From: JAKVAV01 sp047633195
GTDB taxonomy: Bacteria > Bacteroidota > Bacteroidia > Flavobacteriales_D > Cryomorphaceae
Assembly: GCA_047633195.1 (NCBI GenBank)
Contig: JBLIEU010000001.1
Span: 1 to 64,000 of the forward strand
Length of the DNA: 64,000 bases
Reading direction: 5' to 3'
Position numbers and translations under genes: made by a program. Position 1 is the first letter of the stretch. The number at the start of each line of letters is the position of its first letter. Shown here piece after piece: positions 62,267-64,000 of the stretch. The notes beneath the pieces are model-generated. The model was not told where the DNA came from. It saw only the letters and a list, made by a program, of their open reading frames with translations, and did not search any database.

Positions 62267-62965
62267 CTACAATAATCCTTCATCGGCAAAACTGAAATAG
62301 CCTTCATCGGTAAAGATTACATGATCCAAAATAGGTATGTCCAAAATGGCTCCGCTTTTCACAAGCTTTTGAGTCAGTCTCTTATCCTGCTCGCTCGGAT
62401 ATAGTGTTCCACTCGGATGATTGTGGCACAAAATAATGGCCGAAGCCAGCTTTTCCAAAGCGGGCTTGAAAATAAGACGTTGATCGACTACAGTTCCTGA
62501 GATACCTCCTCGGCTTATGCAGATTTCGTCCTTTACTTTATGAGATCTGCTCAATAATAAGATGTGAAACTCTTCGTGGTCAAGGTCAATCAGTTTCGGA
62601 GCCAATAAAGCATATATGTCTTTACTTGAAGAAATTTTGGCATTCTCCAATCGCTCTTCTGATCTTCTTCTGCGGCCTAGTTCCAGCGCTGCTATAATAG
62701 TGATGGCTCTTGCCTCTCCGATTCCTGAGAACTTCTTAAAATCGTCTATGCCGAGACGACCAAGTTGATTGAGCTTGTTTTTGTGCGCAGCTAGCACTTG
62801 TTTCGCCACGTCAACAGCTGTAAGGCTCCTCGTTCCCGATCCTAGAAGGATGGCAATGAGCTCGGCATCTGACAATGCCTGACGTCCTTTCTTGATTAAT
62901 TTTTCTCTGGGTCTGTCGTCCTCAGCCCAAGATTTGATCCCCGAAAACTCACTTATATCTCTCAT
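62267..62965 (-). CDS. radC: RadC-family JAMM-domain protein
   Basis: A 232-residue protein, the N-terminal part with helix-hairpin-helix-like repeats (LNQLGRLGIDDFKKFSGIGEARA), and the C-terminal metal site HNHPSGTLYPSEQD (the JAMM motif). Named as a DNA-repair protein; its true activity is not well established. It is followed by a small gap and then rpsT on the same strand. Confidence 0.92.
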   Translation of the reverse strand: MRDISEFSGIKSWAEDDRPREKLIKKGRQALSDAELIAILLGSGTRSLTAVDVAKQVLAAHKNKLNQLGRLGIDDFKKFSGIGEARAITIIAALELGRRRRSEERLENAKISSSKDIYALLAPKLIDLDHEEFHILLLSRSHKVKDEICISRGGISGTVVDQRLIFKPALEKLASAIILCHNHPSGTLYPSEQDKRLTQKLVKSGAILDIPILDHVIFTDEGYFSFADEGLL

Positions 62966-63018
62966 AATCAGAATGAAAATAAGTGATTTTCTGCAATCTA
63001 CCCACCCAAAACAAAGAA

Positions 63019-63044
63019 ACCCTTTCCGATTAATCGGAAAGGGT
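63019..63044 (-). terminator. Terminator after rpsT
   Basis: A perfect 12-bp stem (63019-63030 with 63033-63044, two-base loop), 23 bases after the rpsT stop on the minus strand. The following tract is only moderately T-rich. Confidence 0.6.
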
Positions 63045-63066
63045 GAAATTTATGAGAGGAAAATTC

Positions 63067-63318
63067 TTACAAAGAAGTGACGTGTCTTGTCAACTTCCCT
63101 TTAAGGTTTCCTGCTTTATTCTTGTGAATAATATTCTTCTTGGCGAGCTTGTCAATCATTGACTTCACTTCTTGTAGAAACTTTTCAGCTTCCTTTTTAT
63201 CAGTAAGCTCTTCAAGCTTTTTGATAGCGTTTCTAGTCGTTTTATGCTGGTAGCGATTTAATACTCTTCGCTTCTCGCTTGATCTAATACGCTTTAATGA
63301 TGATTTATGATTTGCCAT
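63067..63318 (-). CDS. rpsT: Ribosomal protein bS20
   Basis: An 83-residue basic protein (MANHKSSLKRIRSSEKRR), the small-subunit protein S20, with high Lys/Arg content and the helical hairpin typical of the family (KKEAEKFLQEVKSMIDKLAKKNIIHKNKA). It has its own strong promoter and terminator. Downstream of it on the same strand is radC. Confidence 0.96.
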   Translation of the reverse strand: MANHKSSLKRIRSSEKRRVLNRYQHKTTRNAIKKLEELTDKKEAEKFLQEVKSMIDKLAKKNIIHKNKAGNLKGKLTRHVTSL

Positions 63319-63352
63319 ATGTAGGGCTTTTTATCTTCTCAAAAATGGAGTG

Positions 63353-63381
63353 CAAATATAGAAATCTTTTTCGTGATGCAA
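63353..63381 (-). promoter_or_regulatory. Promoter of rpsT
   Basis: On the minus strand, TTG (63381-63379), 18 bases, then a perfect TATATTTG (63360-63353), giving a leader of roughly 30 bases before the ATG at 63318. Confidence 0.7.
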
Positions 63382-63471
63382 AGAAAAAATACAATCACGA
63401 TATTTCGATAAAAGTAGAACAAAAATGCCTCTGTAAATCTAAGATTCATAGTTTTGGTAAAAATTCAGAAA

Positions 63472-64000
63472 ATGGCAACATTGGTATTAGTCAGACACGG
63501 CCAAAGTGTCTGGAATAAGGAGAACAAATTTACGGGTTGGGTTGACGTCGATCTTACTGAAAAAGGAATTGAAGAAGCTGAAAAGGCTGGAGAATTGCTC
63601 GCTGATTACAAATTTGACGAGGCCTACACCTCCGTGCTGATGCGAGCCAACAAAACCTTGGACATCATTTTGAAAAAAACCAGACAAGAGGATATTCCGA
63701 TTACCAAAGACCAAGCGCTAAATGAGCGCATGTACGGAGATCTTCAGGGCCTCAATAAAGACGATACCCGAGCCAAATACGGCGATGAACAAGTTCATAT
63801 CTGGAGAAGATCCTACGATGTCCAACCTCCTGGTGGCGAAAGCTTGAAAGATACCGCGGATCGGGTCCTTCCTTATTTTGACAAAGAGATAGCTCCTAAG
63901 ATTAAGGCAGGCGAGAAGTTGATTATAGCCGCACACGGAAATAGTCTACGCGCCTTGATCATGCAATTAGATAAACTTAGTCGCGAAGAGATTCTCAATG
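63472..64000 (+). CDS. gpmA: 2,3-bisphosphoglycerate-dependent phosphoglycerate mutase (partial)
   Basis: Interconverts 3- and 2-phosphoglycerate in glycolysis. The visible 176 residues start MATLVLVRHGQSVWN, with the phospho-histidine RHG motif at about residues 8-10, the FTGWVDVDLTEKG segment, and AAHGNSLRAL bearing the second catalytic histidine. The gene continues beyond the window, so the C-terminal part is missing here. Divergent from rpsT. Confidence 0.93.
   Translation, partial: MATLVLVRHGQSVWNKENKFTGWVDVDLTEKGIEEAEKAGELLADYKFDEAYTSVLMRANKTLDIILKKTRQEDIPITKDQALNERMYGDLQGLNKDDTRAKYGDEQVHIWRRSYDVQPPGGESLKDTADRVLPYFDKEIAPKIKAGEKLIIAAHGNSLRALIMQLDKLSREEILN

Noticed and set aside
1..64000. 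CRISPR arrays, insertion sequences, prophage or integrase genes.
   Set aside because: Scanning by eye found no regularly spaced repeats, transposase or phage genes.

Overview
The window looks like a chromosomal stretch of a Bacteroidota (Flavobacteriia-like) bacterium. The evidence is a fused CcoN-CcoO cbb3 oxidase subunit, a mono-haem CcoP, Bacteroidota-type -7 promoter boxes (TAnnTTTG with an upstream TTG), no obvious Shine-Dalgarno sequences, a bacillithiol gene (bshB1), DUF3078/DUF3822/DUF2520 proteins, and Kdo synthesis with a SIS-only arabinose-5-phosphate isomerase. Gene density is high, neighbouring genes often overlap by 1-20 bp, and I see no insertion sequence, prophage, integrase or CRISPR array. 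Genus-level assignment is not possible by eye.

Layout. 1-3.6 kb: secreted thioredoxin-like protein, citrate synthase, tandem universal stress protein, then a gene-poor 0.5 kb stretch with three terminators and a tRNA-His. 3.6-8.9 kb: TolC / HlyD / ABC exporter operon headed by a TetR regulator; the ABC ATPase domain has lost several catalytic motifs. 8.9-11.05 kb: CopA-type copper ATPase. 19.8-11.05 kb (minus strand): one tightly packed ten-gene run, ccmB-C-D-E-F, DUF2520 protein, kdsC, a UbiA prenyltransferase, maf and bshB1. 19.8-26.9 kb: an intergenic region with a palindromic repeat remnant, then a beta-CASP hydrolase, RidA, M61 peptidase, dihydrolipoyl dehydrogenase and a 1-Cys peroxiredoxin.

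37.8-26.9 kb (minus strand) is the microaerobic respiration block: Usp-like gene, ccoI, ccoS, ccoNO, ccoQ, ccoP, ccoG, fixH, a TauE/SafE protein and hemN. A Crp/Fnr regulator gene lies just upstream. Two tandem (A/C)TGA-N6-TCAG palindromes, 22 bp apart centre to centre, lie in front of the Usp-like gene and a third lies between ccoI and ccoS. They look like operators for that regulator. The ccm operon supplies cytochrome c maturation and hemN supplies haem, so much of the window serves low-oxygen respiration.

38.7-47 kb: secreted proteins of unknown function, an M16 peptidase pair (one active, one without the zinc motif), an MFS transporter and a RecD-like helicase. 47.1-52.5 kb (plus): a pilin-tail-like membrane protein, DUF3822, rsmD, SIS-only kdsD, kdsA, coaD and a secreted protein. 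52.4-64 kb: Nudix, pyrE, SRPBCC, birA, rsfS, ftsH, a DUF2007-like gene broken by an in-frame TGA, cdsA, psd, a YjjG-like phosphatase, upp, a deacetylase-like protein, radC, rpsT and the start of a phosphoglycerate mutase gene that runs off the end.

Most of this is ordinary core genome. The points most worth checking are the candidate Fnr boxes, the degenerate exporter ATPase, the interrupted DUF2007 gene, the enlarged CcmC loop, and tRNA-His with two U-U mismatches in its acceptor stem. I found no clearly new multi-gene system.
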